A DNA stretch of 64,000 nt from Nonomuraea gerenzanensis (GTDB lineage Bacteria; Actinomycetota; Actinomycetes; Streptosporangiales; Streptosporangiaceae). The position numbers and the translations under genes are program-made. Position 1 is the first letter of the stretch. Every line of letters begins with the position of its first letter. Positions 44,852-52,712 of the stretch are shown here, one piece after another. Below the pieces are notes generated by a model, which was given only the letters and a program-made list of their open reading frames with translations, did not search any database and was not told the DNA's origin. The DNA lies in NCBI RefSeq assembly GCF_020215645.1, contig NZ_CP084058.1, forward strand, positions 3,224,001 to 3,288,000. The letters run 5' to 3'.

Positions 44852-46687
44852 ATGCGGCGCAAATCCGTCCTCGCCGCTGTCATCGCGGCGGTGCTTCTCG
44901 CGGTGGCCACCGGCGGTACGGCGCTGGGCAGCAGCGCAACCACGTCACGTGCGGCGAGCGCCGCCGCGGCGACGCCAGGATGCGGCAAGACTCCAACGCT
45001 CAGAAGCGGCACGCACTCGATTCAGAGCAGCGGCCGGACTCGTTCCTTCATCCTGAGAATCCCCGACAACTACAACAACAACAACCCCTACCGGTTGATC
45101 TTCGGCTTCCACTGGCTCAACGGCACCGCCAACGACGTCGATACGGGCGGGAGCAGCGGATTCACCTGGTCTTACTACGGGCTCAGGCAACTGGCGAACA
45201 ACACCGCGATCTTCGTTGCCCCCCAGGGCCTGAACAACGGCTGGGCCAACTCCGGCGGCGAAGACCTGACCTTTGTCGACGACATGCTCAGGCTGATCGA
45301 AGCAGACCTGTGCGTCGACACCACACAGCGGTTCGCCGGAGGCTTCAGCTACGGCGGCGGCATGAGTTACGCCCTGGCCTGCGCCCGGGCGACGGTCTTC
45401 CGCGCCGTCGCCGTCTACTCCGGCGCACAACTCAGCGGATGCAGCGGCGGCACCCAGCCCATCGCCTACATCGGGCTACACGGTCTCAGGGACAACGTCC
45501 TCAACATCTCTCAGGGCCGGTCGCTGCGCGACAGGTTCGTCAGGAACAACGGATGCACTGCCCAGAACCCCCCGGAGCCGGCACAGGGCAGCCTGACGCA
45601 CACCGTCACCACCTACTCGGGATGCCAATCCGGGTACCCGGTCGCATGGGCGGCGTTCGACAGCGGTCACACTCCGGGGCCAGTGGACGGGTCCACCGCT
45701 GAGGACGGCGCACGTACCTGGACCAAGACAGTGGTGTGGAACTTCTTCAACCAGTTCCAGAGCACGAACGACACCACACCGCCGACCTCGCCGGGCACTC
45801 CCGCCGTCTCCAACGTGACCGCCACCAGCGCCACCCTGACCTGGACGGCATCCACCGACCAGGGCGGCTCCGGCCTGGCCGGTTACAACGTCTACCGCGT
45901 GACGGGCGCCACCGACCCGCTGCTCGGCCAGTCCGCCACCAACTCGATCACCCTGACCGGGTTGACCGCCGACACCGCGTACCAGGTCTATGTACGCGCG
46001 CGGGACGGCGCGGGCAACCTGTCGGCCAACTCCCCGTTCGTCGCGTTCACCACGACCTCCACCGGCGGCGACACCACACCACCGACCGCCCCGGCCGGGT
46101 TGGCGGCCTCCGGCACCACCGCCGACGGCACCAACCTGTCCTGGAGCGCCTCCACTGACGACGTCGGGGTGACCGGCTATGACATCCTGCGCGCACCTGG
46201 GGCCACCGGCGGCACCTTCGCCCAGGTCGGCACCTCTGCCACGACCTCGTTCAGCGACACGGGCCTGACCCCGGGCACCACCTACCGTTACCAGGTCCGC
46301 GCCCGGGACGCCGCCGGCAACCTCTCGCCGGTGTCCAACACGGTTCAGGTCACCACCAGCGGCGGCACCACCGGGACGTGCACGGCCACGGCGACCGTGC
46401 AGAGCCAGTGGGGCACCGGCTATGTGATCCAGCCGGTGACCGTCACCAACACCAGCACCTCGACGATCACCAGCTGGACGGTCACCTTCACGCTCCCGGC
46501 CGGGCACACGCTGACCGGCTCGTGGAACGCCACCGTCACCACCGGCGGGCAGACCGTCACGGCCAAGAGCGTGAGCTTCAACGGCACGCTGGCCCCCGGA
46601 GCCAGCACCACCAGCTTCGGCTTCCAGGCCGGCCGCCCCGGCGGCAACACGGCCCTGCCCTCCGGATACACCTGCACCAGCGCGTAA
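44852..46687 (+). CDS. Secreted CE1 esterase with two FN3 domains and CBM2
   Basis: About 611 residues; ATG 44852 follows AGGTGAG by a normal distance, although GTG 44846 and ATG 44849 are in frame. A signal peptide (to about 40) precedes a feruloyl/acetyl xylan esterase or PHB-depolymerase-type domain (to about 305) with nucleophile GFSYGGG near residue 165 and a probable His in HTPGP. Two fibronectin III domains (about 310-400 and 410-500) lead to a family 2 cellulose-binding module (TATVQSQWGTGYVIQPVTVT) with terminal Cys pair. It should deacylate xylan or similar plant polymer. A LacI-type operator precedes it. Confidence 0.9.
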   Translation: MRRKSVLAAVIAAVLLAVATGGTALGSSATTSRAASAAAATPGCGKTPTLRSGTHSIQSSGRTRSFILRIPDNYNNNNPYRLIFGFHWLNGTANDVDTGGSSGFTWSYYGLRQLANNTAIFVAPQGLNNGWANSGGEDLTFVDDMLRLIEADLCVDTTQRFAGGFSYGGGMSYALACARATVFRAVAVYSGAQLSGCSGGTQPIAYIGLHGLRDNVLNISQGRSLRDRFVRNNGCTAQNPPEPAQGSLTHTVTTYSGCQSGYPVAWAAFDSGHTPGPVDGSTAEDGARTWTKTVVWNFFNQFQSTNDTTPPTSPGTPAVSNVTATSATLTWTASTDQGGSGLAGYNVYRVTGATDPLLGQSATNSITLTGLTADTAYQVYVRARDGAGNLSANSPFVAFTTTSTGGDTTPPTAPAGLAASGTTADGTNLSWSASTDDVGVTGYDILRAPGATGGTFAQVGTSATTSFSDTGLTPGTTYRYQVRARDAAGNLSPVSNTVQVTTSGGTTGTCTATATVQSQWGTGYVIQPVTVTNTSTSTITSWTVTFTLPAGHTLTGSWNATVTTGGQTVTAKSVSFNGTLAPGASTTSFGFQAGRPGGNTALPSGYTCTSA

Positions 46688-46703
46688 TCTCGCGACCGGA
46701 GAT

Positions 46704-46744
46704 CGGCCCAGCCCCCAGGCGAACGTCTCGGCGGGGCTGGGCCG
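46704..46744. terminator. Hairpin after the esterase gene
   Basis: CGGCCCAGCCCC (46704-46715) and its exact complement (46733-46744) flank a 17-nt loop, 17 bp past the stop codon. Confidence 0.7.
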
Positions 46745-46819
46745 CACCCGTTCTTCCTCACCGCTGCTGACAGCGCCGGCGCGCTGGTGACGGGCGCGGT
46801 ATCCGTGCCCGCATGCGAG

Positions 46820-46850
46820 AAGGCCATCCGCGGTGAAAGCGGACGGCCTT
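46820..46850. terminator. Hairpin downstream of the small secreted protein gene
   Basis: AAGGCCATCCGC and GCGGACGGCCTT (one mismatch) pair across a 7-nt loop, 17 bp beyond the stop of the minus-strand gene at 46867. A likely terminator for that gene. Confidence 0.65.
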
Positions 46851-46866
46851 CCGGGAGGCGGGAGCC

Positions 46867-47352
46867 TCAGCTGTAGGAGTAGGACTGCGCGCTGCAGCCG
46901 GTGATGTAGGGCCCGGGGTAGACCTGCTGGGTGGAGCAGCCCCAGGTGGCGGTCAGGGTCGTGGCCGAGGAGGGAATGCTGATCGCCGGTCCGTTGGTCC
47001 AGCCGACCTGGTCGTACTGGTGACCGCCGCTGCAGATGGCCGACACGCTCACCGAGGTGCTGCCGCCGGGCAGGCTGATCGTGAACGACCACGTGTGGTT
47101 CACCGGGTTCGCGACCATCGAGCTGTAGGGCATGGTCACGCCGTACGAAGGAGGCGAGGAGCCGACCGAGACGTACGAGGCGTACCAGTCGCGGGTGTCG
47201 CCGGAGTAGTTGACGTTGAGGCAGTCCACCGTGGCGTTGAGCGTCAGGGTTGAGGCGGCGGCGGGCTGCTGCGTGGTCACGACCATCGCGGCGGTGGTGG
47301 CCAGCATCACGCCGACCGCCAGTGTCCGGCGGATCAGGCTGCGAGCGATCAT
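46867..47352 (-). CDS. Small secreted beta-rich protein with paired cysteines
   Basis: 161 residues from ATG 47352 with AAGGGG 6 bp upstream. The signal peptide (to about AAAS, 33) is followed by a beta-rich domain with four cysteines (in VDCLNVNYSG, SAICSGGH, WGCSTQ and TGCSAQ), probably two disulphides, and the ending SYSYS. No catalytic signature is seen. I do not recognise the family; it could be a small binding protein or bacteriocin-like factor. It is convergent with the esterase gene and is followed by a hairpin. Confidence 0.75.
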   Translation of the reverse strand: MIARSLIRRTLAVGVMLATTAAMVVTTQQPAAASTLTLNATVDCLNVNYSGDTRDWYASYVSVGSSPPSYGVTMPYSSMVANPVNHTWSFTISLPGGSTSVSVSAICSGGHQYDQVGWTNGPAISIPSSATTLTATWGCSTQQVYPGPYITGCSAQSYSYS

Positions 47353-47958
47353 GGGGTCCCCTTTTCTTCGCGCCGTTGACTGTGGAGATTTCGCCAGAGT
47401 TGCCGGCCTCGCCGGCCGCCAGGGCCTCCGCCCCGATCGGGCGTGGGGGCGGACGCGCACGTCGGTGAGGCCGGTGAATCCGTATCCCATGACGTGGTGG
47501 TCACCGGGCACGCACGACACCATGGTGGTTTCATCGGCGTGAGCCACATTGTTCTGATGGGTCTCGGTGGAACCCGGATAGCACCGTCCCGCTACAAGGA
47601 GAGATATCCACCGATGTGCAAAACTCGCTGGTTGCAGTGGGCACAAGGGCGCGGATTCTGTGCAAAGATTTGCCATCTCTCCCTGCCGCCGGTCGCTATC
47701 CAGAGCGCGCGGGCCGCGCGCCCGAGACGCCCGCGGGATATGCCTTCTCGAGGGGAGGATCACACAATGGCCACAGAGTGGACAGTCCCATAGAAAGGAC
47801 CGCTCTCCGAAACAAGCGGTGTATCGCGCTTTCCGTACGGTCCGTAAAAGGGCGGCGATCTCGCCCCACGGATCAACAGGCTGGTCGCGGGCCATGTGAC
47901 GCCGTGCGATGCGGCGGTCGTACCCGCGTCATCACAGTCGTCCGCGCGGCGGTGTTAG
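47353..47958. other. Long upstream region of the small secreted protein gene
   Basis: About 600 bp with no supported gene. The part next to the secreted-protein gene could be a long 5' leader on the minus strand. I looked for the c-di-AMP (ydaO) and c-di-GMP riboswitch cores often found before cell-wall genes and did not find a convincing match. Confidence 0.4.
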
Positions 47959-47969
47959 TGAAACTTTCA
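47959..47969. promoter_or_regulatory. Second TGAAACTTTCA palindrome
   Basis: Identical to the palindrome at 44541 and flanked by GTGTT on the left and ACAC on the right, giving an extended imperfect inverted repeat. The sequence downstream is now only scrambled fragments, so the gene it controlled has been lost, or it acts leftward on the secreted-protein gene 600 bp away. Confidence 0.45.
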
Positions 47970-48265
47970 ACACGGTGACGCCTGCGGCGAGCTGTCGAGG
48001 CTCGCCGTCCGGAGATGCTGAACGCCGCGGGGAGCGACCCGCACTGCGCGAAGGCTGGCTGTTCTCCGTCTCCTCGGTGGTGAGGTCCTCCGGGTGTTGG
48101 CCGGACTGCTTCAGCGCCTTGTTCTCGTCACAAGTGCCGATGCGGCCCCGCCAGCCTGTCGGCGACGACCGAATGCGAGGAGCTACCTGCCTGGGGAGGG
48201 GCGCGGCGGGCAAGGGCGCGGACCTGGTCGTGACCGTCCTGCCGGCCGGGTTCCGCCAACGGTAT

Positions 48266-48492
48266 CCGGGTCGCACGTGTCACCGGCACGTGGGATCCGG
48301 AGAATCTGTATTGGGCCAACAAGCCCGCCTTCACCACCGAGGACGCCTCCACCAACTTCCACCTGGCTGGACAGCATGGAGTGGAACGTCATCGGCATCA
48401 CCCAGAACTGGGCCGCCGGCGCCGCCAACCACGGTCTGGTGCTCAGGTCGCCCGGCGAGGCCAACATCGACAACCACCGGGTGTTCACCGCT
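48266..48492 (+). pseudogene. DNRLRE-domain protein fragment
   Basis: One plus frame reads RVTGTWDPENLYWANKPAF and, after a shift near 48365, another continues WNVIGITQNWAAGAANHGL and VLRSPGEANIDNHRVFTATA. This is the DNRLRE beta-module common in large actinomycete RHS-like surface proteins and toxins. Start, end and the rest of the protein are missing. It joins the IS1634-type remnant directly. Confidence 0.75.
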
Positions 48493-49170
48493 ACGGCGGC
48501 CATCGCGGCCAGGTTGGCATACCGATCAGCTTCGAATCGCCGATCATCAGCATCGGTTGCGGGCCGGCCAGCCGCTGCAGCGCCTGCATCGCGCCGATGA
48601 CCTGGCCGACCTCGCCGGCCCCGCCGTCGGAGGCGCGGTGAAAGACCGGGATCGCCCCATCGGAGCTGACCGCCGGCCCGGCCTGGATCTGTTCGAGATC
48701 CGGCCGGCGGTCCTGGGGATGGCCGAACTTCGGCGCGGCGAAGCCGGGCTCGGTCTGCTGGTAGTCGCCCTGCAGCGAGATCGAGGTGAGATACCAGTGC
48801 AGGCGCCCACCTCGATGCCGAGCGCCTCGATCGCGGCCGGCCCGACCGAGCCGGCCAGGTGATCGAGGTGCGGGGCGATGGCCTCCAACGCCCGGCCGAT
48901 CCGGTCATTGTCGAGCAACTCCGGATCCACCCCGAACGCCTCGCCCATCGCTCACTCCTGCACGTGCACCAGCGGCGCGGGCGAAAACAGCCGGTGGGTC
49001 ACCAGCACCTCGATCACCTGCCCGTGCGTGAGTTCCGCAGTATCGCGTACCGGAGAGGCCGCGTCCACCAACTCCCGGATCCGCAACCACGGGCAGAACC
49101 CCGCGATGACCGGCAACGCTCCCAGCATCTTCTCGACACTGGCCTGACCCCACTGCGCACGCTGTCTCAC
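48483..49170 (-). pseudogene. IS1634-family transposase remnant with nonsense and frameshift
   Basis: From GTG 49170 the frame reads VEKMLGALPVIAGFC and LTHGQVIEVLVTHRL, then meets an in-frame TGA (48952-48954) where homologues have Trp, and continues in the same frame as MGEAFGVDPELLDNDR and LEAIAPHLDHLAGSVG. A shift near 48790 moves to DYQQTEPGFAAPKFGHP, IGAMQALQRLAG and MLMIGDSKLI. The catalytic C-terminal half is missing, replaced by the DNRLRE fragment. It is inactive. Confidence 0.8.
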
Positions 49171-49340
49171 CGGGCCACGTCATACCGCGCGACGATCACC
49201 ACGGCAACCCGGCGATCTTCACTTACCTCGACGTGCGGAAACGGGGGCTAGCAAGACAGACGGGACAGGTACGTTCCAACCCCATATCCCTCACGGCCCC
49301 CTCCACCGGCATGCCTCAACCGTTCCCGCTGGGCCCGTAA

Positions 49341-49650
49341 GAGTGCGCCTGCCGATCATTACATCCGCCCATGTCACGACCATGTGAGGCCTTCGCGTGG
49401 CGGCGCGAACTCAGGGCCACCCGGGGGACGGCAACGCGTGCGGCAGGATGATCAGTCGTGCCCCTTCGCCTGGCCACCGTTACGAACACGTTCGCCGCGC
49501 TGCGGTTGCCGCCCCTGAGCGATCGGGTGAGGACGTGGAGGCACTCGCTCTACGCCACCAGATCACGGTCCTCCGCCGCCAGCTCGGCGCCGATACCCGA
49601 GCCAGATTCGCACCCGAGGACCCGAGCCTTCTTGCCGCTCGTCCATGACG
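49341..49650 (+). mobile_element. Left-end remnant of an IS with integrase-core transposase
   Basis: This stretch aligns with 57636-57940: both begin GTGnGCCTGCCGATnATTACATCC and continue into a transposase start (FAALRL, then LALRHQITVLRRQLGADTR and RFAPED). The reading frame is broken near 49530 and the element stops at about residue 60. The copy at 57636 is longer. Both lie on the plus strand. Confidence 0.8.
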
Positions 49651-49766
49651 ACTACCGCGCGAGCGGCCCGATCGCGCAACGCCACCCAGAGGGGACCAAC
49701 TGGGAGGGCCTCGGTGTCGCTCCTGTCTGTCGCGTGAACTGCTCGGCCGGGGCGGCGACGCAGCGG

Positions 49767-49808
49767 CCGGCCATGCTGTCCCGTGCGGCAGGAAGACAGC
49801 ATGGCCGG
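49767..49808. terminator. Strong hairpin downstream of the VCBS protein gene
   Basis: CCGGCCATGCTGTC and its exact complement form a 14-bp stem with a 14-nt loop, 52 bp beyond the stop of the minus-strand gene at 49860. Confidence 0.75.
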
Positions 49809-49859
49809 TGCGATGATCACGACCAGTGGGCTGAACACCTGCGTCCGACCCGACACATG

Positions 49860-52442
49860 TCAGCCGACGGCGGTGACGACCCATTCAGGGACGATGACCC
49901 CACCGGAGCGCGGCTGGTACCGGGTGCCGAAGCGACCGTTACCCAGTCCGGGATAGACCCACAGATCGCGGTCCCCGCTGACGGCGACCAGGTCGGTCTT
50001 GCCGTCACCGCTCAGATCCATGGCCGCGACCTTGTAGTTGGTCCAGCCGCTGCCAGCGTGGGTGCGGGCGCCGAGGGTGATGCCGCTCTGGCTCGTGTTG
50101 GGATAGAACCAGAGGTCACCGTTGCGGTCGATGGCCATGATGTCGGTGCGGTTGTCGCCGTTGAAATCGAAGGGGAAGGTGCGGTAGCCGGTCCAGCCGC
50201 TGTTGCCGATCTGGATCCTGGTGGCACCCGCTGCCCCGTCCGGATAGTGGAACAGCGTGCCGTTGGCGTTGTGGATGGCGAACAGGTCGGCGTGCGGGTT
50301 GCTGTTGGCGTTGCCCGCGGTGAAGGTGTATTTCTCCCAGCCGGAGCCGACATCATCTCTGCTACTGGTGGTCAGATATCCGCCCTTGTTGGGATACATC
50401 CACAGAACGCCGTCGGAGCCAGACCTGAGGAGGTCGGCCAGGCCGTCCCCGTCCCAGTCGGTGACGACCCATCCCATGCCCCAACCGCTGCCGATCTTGA
50501 CCCGGTTGCTGACGCTGACCGTGTTCTCTCCCGAACTGCTCTGGTTCGGATACATCCACAGGTCACCGGCGCTGTCGGTGAGAATGAGATCGTTGCGGCC
50601 GTCTCCGTCGAAGTCGTGGTTGTTCTTGGCGGGCGTCAGCGAGACCCTGTTCCAGGTCTGGACCGTGGACAGCACACCGCTGAAGTAGCCGCCGAGGCTC
50701 GCGGCGCCGGTCTTGTGCGCGCCTACGCGCAGCGCGCCGGTGGCCTTCCACTTCGTTGTGTGCCGGACACTGGCGACGTTCTGGCCGTTGACCCAGAGGA
50801 TCACCAGGCCGGAGGCGGCTTTGTAGGTCACGGTGACCTGCGACCAGACACCCAGCGCAGCGCTGCCCGCGGGCGCGACGGCGGTGTCCCAGACGGGACT
50901 GGCCACGTCCGACTGGCTCATGGCGAAGTGCCAGGCCCCGTTCTGGATCCAGAGCTTGAAGCCGGCGGTGTTGACGCCGTCCTGGGAGAGTACGGTGCCA
51001 CCGGCGGTGGAGGGGGGCGAGTAAGTGCCCTGGATGGTGGGTTTGGCCCAGGCGCTGAGGCTGAAGTCGGCGTCGGTGACGACGGCGGGGCCGCCGGCCG
51101 CGAGCGTTCCGGTGGTGCGGTCGAACGCGATGGCCGGGCTGTAGGTGTCGCCGGTCTTCCACGTCGCGCCGGCGGTGGCGGTCAGCGGGAGGCCTGTTCC
51201 GGTGAAGGCGCTGTCGGCGACGGTGCCGACCGCGGTGCCCGACGTAGCCGTGGCGGGCAGGTCGGCCAGGGTCCAGGTGTGGTCCGCCGCGGCGGTGGTG
51301 ATGGCGTTGACCCAGGTCGTCAGATCGTCAGCGCGGGCGGCGGTGAGGGAGCTGTCGCTCCCGGCGGGGTCGGGGCAGCCGGCCTGGCCCGCCTGGCTGA
51401 GCACGGCGGCGAGCTTGCCGCCGTTGAGTACGGGTGCACCGGCCATCCCGCTGCACACGAGCGGGCCGGTCGCGGTGGTCAGCGTCGTGGCGGTCGCGGC
51501 CGTGAAAGTGACCTGCGCGGTGCGCTGCTGGTCGTTGGTCCAATCGGCGGCGGTCACCCCGGCGCGGCTGTAGCCGACCGTGGACAGTTCGACACCGGTG
51601 GGGGCGGTGGTGGCCAGCGGGATCGGGGTGATCCCGTCAACCGGGGTGGCCAGCCGGGCCAGGACCACGTCGCGGCCGGGCCGCGGGCTCAGCCAGTCGA
51701 CCTTGATGCCGGCCTTTCCGGGGAACGTGACGTAGGTCGCGCCGGCCGGCGCGCCTTCGGCGAGCTGGGGCTGGTTCGGGTCGGGGGCCAGGCAGCTCAC
51801 GGCGCCCAGCACCCAGCTCGGCGCGACCAGCGTCGCGGTGCACTCGCGGCCGTCGCCGGCGAGTTTGCCGACTGCCGCCTGTGCTCCGGTGCCGGGCGCG
51901 GGGCCGGTGCCGGCGCGCAGCTGCAGCAGCATGGTGGGGGAGGCGGTCGGGTCGGTGCCCTCGCCGACTTGGGTGTAGCCGTCAGGGTCTACGTCGACGG
52001 TGAGGCTTTCGCCGTCGTTGTTGCGTAGTCTGGCGGTCATTCGGTGGCCGGTGCCCTCGCGTAGGCCGTCCCCGCGGATCTCGTACACGCCGGGAACTTC
52101 GAGGTTCAGTACGCCGGAATTGGCGGTTACTTGGAAGCAGACACGGCCGATTCCGTCGGCGCCGATGGCCTCGTCGGTGGTTCGGACCTTCAGCAGGCCG
52201 ATGTCACCCTGCACCGGCGTGGCGCAGTCGGCCAGCAGGATGTGGCCGTCGCCGGAGATCAGCCTGACGTTCTGCGCCTCCAGGATCTCCGCCGCACCAG
52301 GGTAGGGATAGACGCCGTTGTCCACCAGTGACGGGAGCGAGATCGCAGACGCGCCGGCCGCCGCCGGCCAGGCAGCTACCGATAAGGACGCTGCCATCGC
52401 TGTGGCGACGCCCAGCGTCACCCAGCGTGGGGATAACTTCAT
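49860..52442 (-). CDS. Secreted pseudo-trypsin / LamG / VCBS-repeat protein
   Basis: 860 residues from ATG 52442 with GGAGG 9 bp upstream. A signal peptide (to about 33) is followed by an N-terminal beta domain, then a trypsin-like domain (about 165-385) in which TAAHC is replaced by GAVSC (Ser216) and GDSGGP by GMAGAP (Ala334). Only the Asp (GRDVVLARL, 258) remains, so it cannot be a protease. A LamG/ConA-like domain spans about 425-620. The C-terminal 250 residues are VCBS/FG-GAP-like beta-propeller repeats with DFDGDGRND, DWDGDGLAD, DFNGDNRTD and DLSGDGKTD calcium loops. It is probably an adhesion or inhibitor-capturing protein. It is divergent from the toxin. Confidence 0.88.
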   Translation of the reverse strand: MKLSPRWVTLGVATAMAASLSVAAWPAAAGASAISLPSLVDNGVYPYPGAAEILEAQNVRLISGDGHILLADCATPVQGDIGLLKVRTTDEAIGADGIGRVCFQVTANSGVLNLEVPGVYEIRGDGLREGTGHRMTARLRNNDGESLTVDVDPDGYTQVGEGTDPTASPTMLLQLRAGTGPAPGTGAQAAVGKLAGDGRECTATLVAPSWVLGAVSCLAPDPNQPQLAEGAPAGATYVTFPGKAGIKVDWLSPRPGRDVVLARLATPVDGITPIPLATTAPTGVELSTVGYSRAGVTAADWTNDQQRTAQVTFTAATATTLTTATGPLVCSGMAGAPVLNGGKLAAVLSQAGQAGCPDPAGSDSSLTAARADDLTTWVNAITTAAADHTWTLADLPATATSGTAVGTVADSAFTGTGLPLTATAGATWKTGDTYSPAIAFDRTTGTLAAGGPAVVTDADFSLSAWAKPTIQGTYSPPSTAGGTVLSQDGVNTAGFKLWIQNGAWHFAMSQSDVASPVWDTAVAPAGSAALGVWSQVTVTYKAASGLVILWVNGQNVASVRHTTKWKATGALRVGAHKTGAASLGGYFSGVLSTVQTWNRVSLTPAKNNHDFDGDGRNDLILTDSAGDLWMYPNQSSSGENTVSVSNRVKIGSGWGMGWVVTDWDGDGLADLLRSGSDGVLWMYPNKGGYLTTSSRDDVGSGWEKYTFTAGNANSNPHADLFAIHNANGTLFHYPDGAAGATRIQIGNSGWTGYRTFPFDFNGDNRTDIMAIDRNGDLWFYPNTSQSGITLGARTHAGSGWTNYKVAAMDLSGDGKTDLVAVSGDRDLWVYPGLGNGRFGTRYQPRSGGVIVPEWVVTAVG

Positions 52443-52682
52443 GACCACAAACCTCCGATGTCGCCTGTGCGGAAGTTCCGATAGGCCTGCCAACGCTTGA
52501 AGGGTTCACGACCCGTTCACATTGCTCGCGCCTCTGCGGATAGAAACGAGGCTAAAGAAGCCCGGTATGCCGGTGGTATATCCGATCATGTCTGGGATTG
52601 CCCGGCATTCGAGCATCGTGTGACACTCCGCTCTGCTGAATGGAGGGTGAACCGGATTCGCCTCGTCAGCGCTTCCCGTAGG

Positions 52683-52693
52683 CGAAACTTTCG
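52683..52693. promoter_or_regulatory. CGAAACTTTCG palindrome just before the toxin gene
   Basis: A perfect 11-bp palindrome with the same GAAACTTTC core as the elements at 44541 and 47959. It ends 19 bp before the GTG start of the toxin, overlapping the expected promoter or leader, a good place for repression. Confidence 0.55.
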
Positions 52694-52712
52694 AGCGGTG
52701 ATGGAGGCTGCG

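Noticed and set aside
47353..47800. Possible c-di-AMP or c-di-GMP riboswitch leader before the small secreted protein
   Set aside because: Parts of the leader look structured, but the conserved cores of either class could not be matched by eye. A covariance-model search would decide.
49458..52028. 856-codon plus-strand frame opposite the VCBS protein
   Set aside because: It begins in the IS remnant and continues through the antisense of clear VCBS and trypsin-like sequence; composition is V/G/A-rich with no domains.
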